Assembly (NCBI GenBank): GCA_934643535.1
Contig: CAKUCE010000043.1
Location: forward strand, 1 to 14,931
Direction of reading: 5' to 3'
From: an uncultured Clostridia bacterium
Lineage (GTDB): Bacteria > Bacillota > Clostridia > Christensenellales > Aristaeellaceae
DNA length: 14,931 nt
Part shown: in pieces, positions 14,915 through 14,931 of the stretch
Numbering within the stretch: the stretch's first letter is position 1
How the letters are laid out: each line of letters starts with the position of its first letter
Made by a program: the position numbers and the translations under genes
The notes under the pieces: generated by a model
Told to the model about the DNA's origin: nothing
The model's input: the letters and a program-made list of their open reading frames with translations, nothing else
Database searches by the model: none

Positions 14915-14931
14915 TTTAGTCCATATAAAAC

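Overview
The window looks like a chromosomal segment of a GC-rich, Gram-positive-type gut bacterium of the Clostridia. This is inferred from strong AGGAGG-type ribosome binding sites, some TTG/GTG starts, sigma-A promoters (several with an extended TGn -10), compact stem-loop/T-tract terminators and protein sequences typical of Clostridia. No rRNA, tRNA, mobile element or CRISPR array was seen, so the genus cannot be named.

Left part (1-3716, plus strand): the tail of a RidA enamine/imine deaminase, two tandem RimK-like ATP-grasp ligases, a WecE-type sugar aminotransferase with its own internal promoter, and a DUF308/HdeD-like membrane protein, closed by a strong terminator. The two ligases are paralogues that differ at one metal-binding position. 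Their product is unknown.

Middle part, minus strand (3757-6307): a PII-like small protein translationally coupled (ATGA) to a CPA2-type cation/proton antiporter, then an AraC-family regulator. The AraC gene is divergent from a Gfo/Idh/MocA oxidoreductase and a TIM-barrel sugar isomerase/epimerase (6411-8364, plus). The shared 130-bp intergenic region carries two promoters and a direct repeat that is a good candidate for the AraC operator. This is a self-contained carbohydrate or polyol catabolic unit.

Right part (8525-14866, plus strand): a complete-looking F-type ATP synthase operon with a near-consensus promoter, a structured leader and a terminator, in the order a, c, b, alpha, gamma, beta, epsilon. 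There is no separate delta gene (atpH). Instead the alpha subunit is about 80 residues longer than usual, and its extra N-terminus matches the C-terminal domain of delta (OSCP), the part that holds the b stalk. The delta N-terminal six-helix domain, which normally docks on alpha, is absent. This delta-CTD::alpha fusion is the most striking feature of the window. Subunit c is also unusual: it has a signal-peptide-like N-terminal extension and an altered small-residue motif in helix 1. Together these suggest a peripheral stalk and rotor ring built differently from the textbook enzyme.
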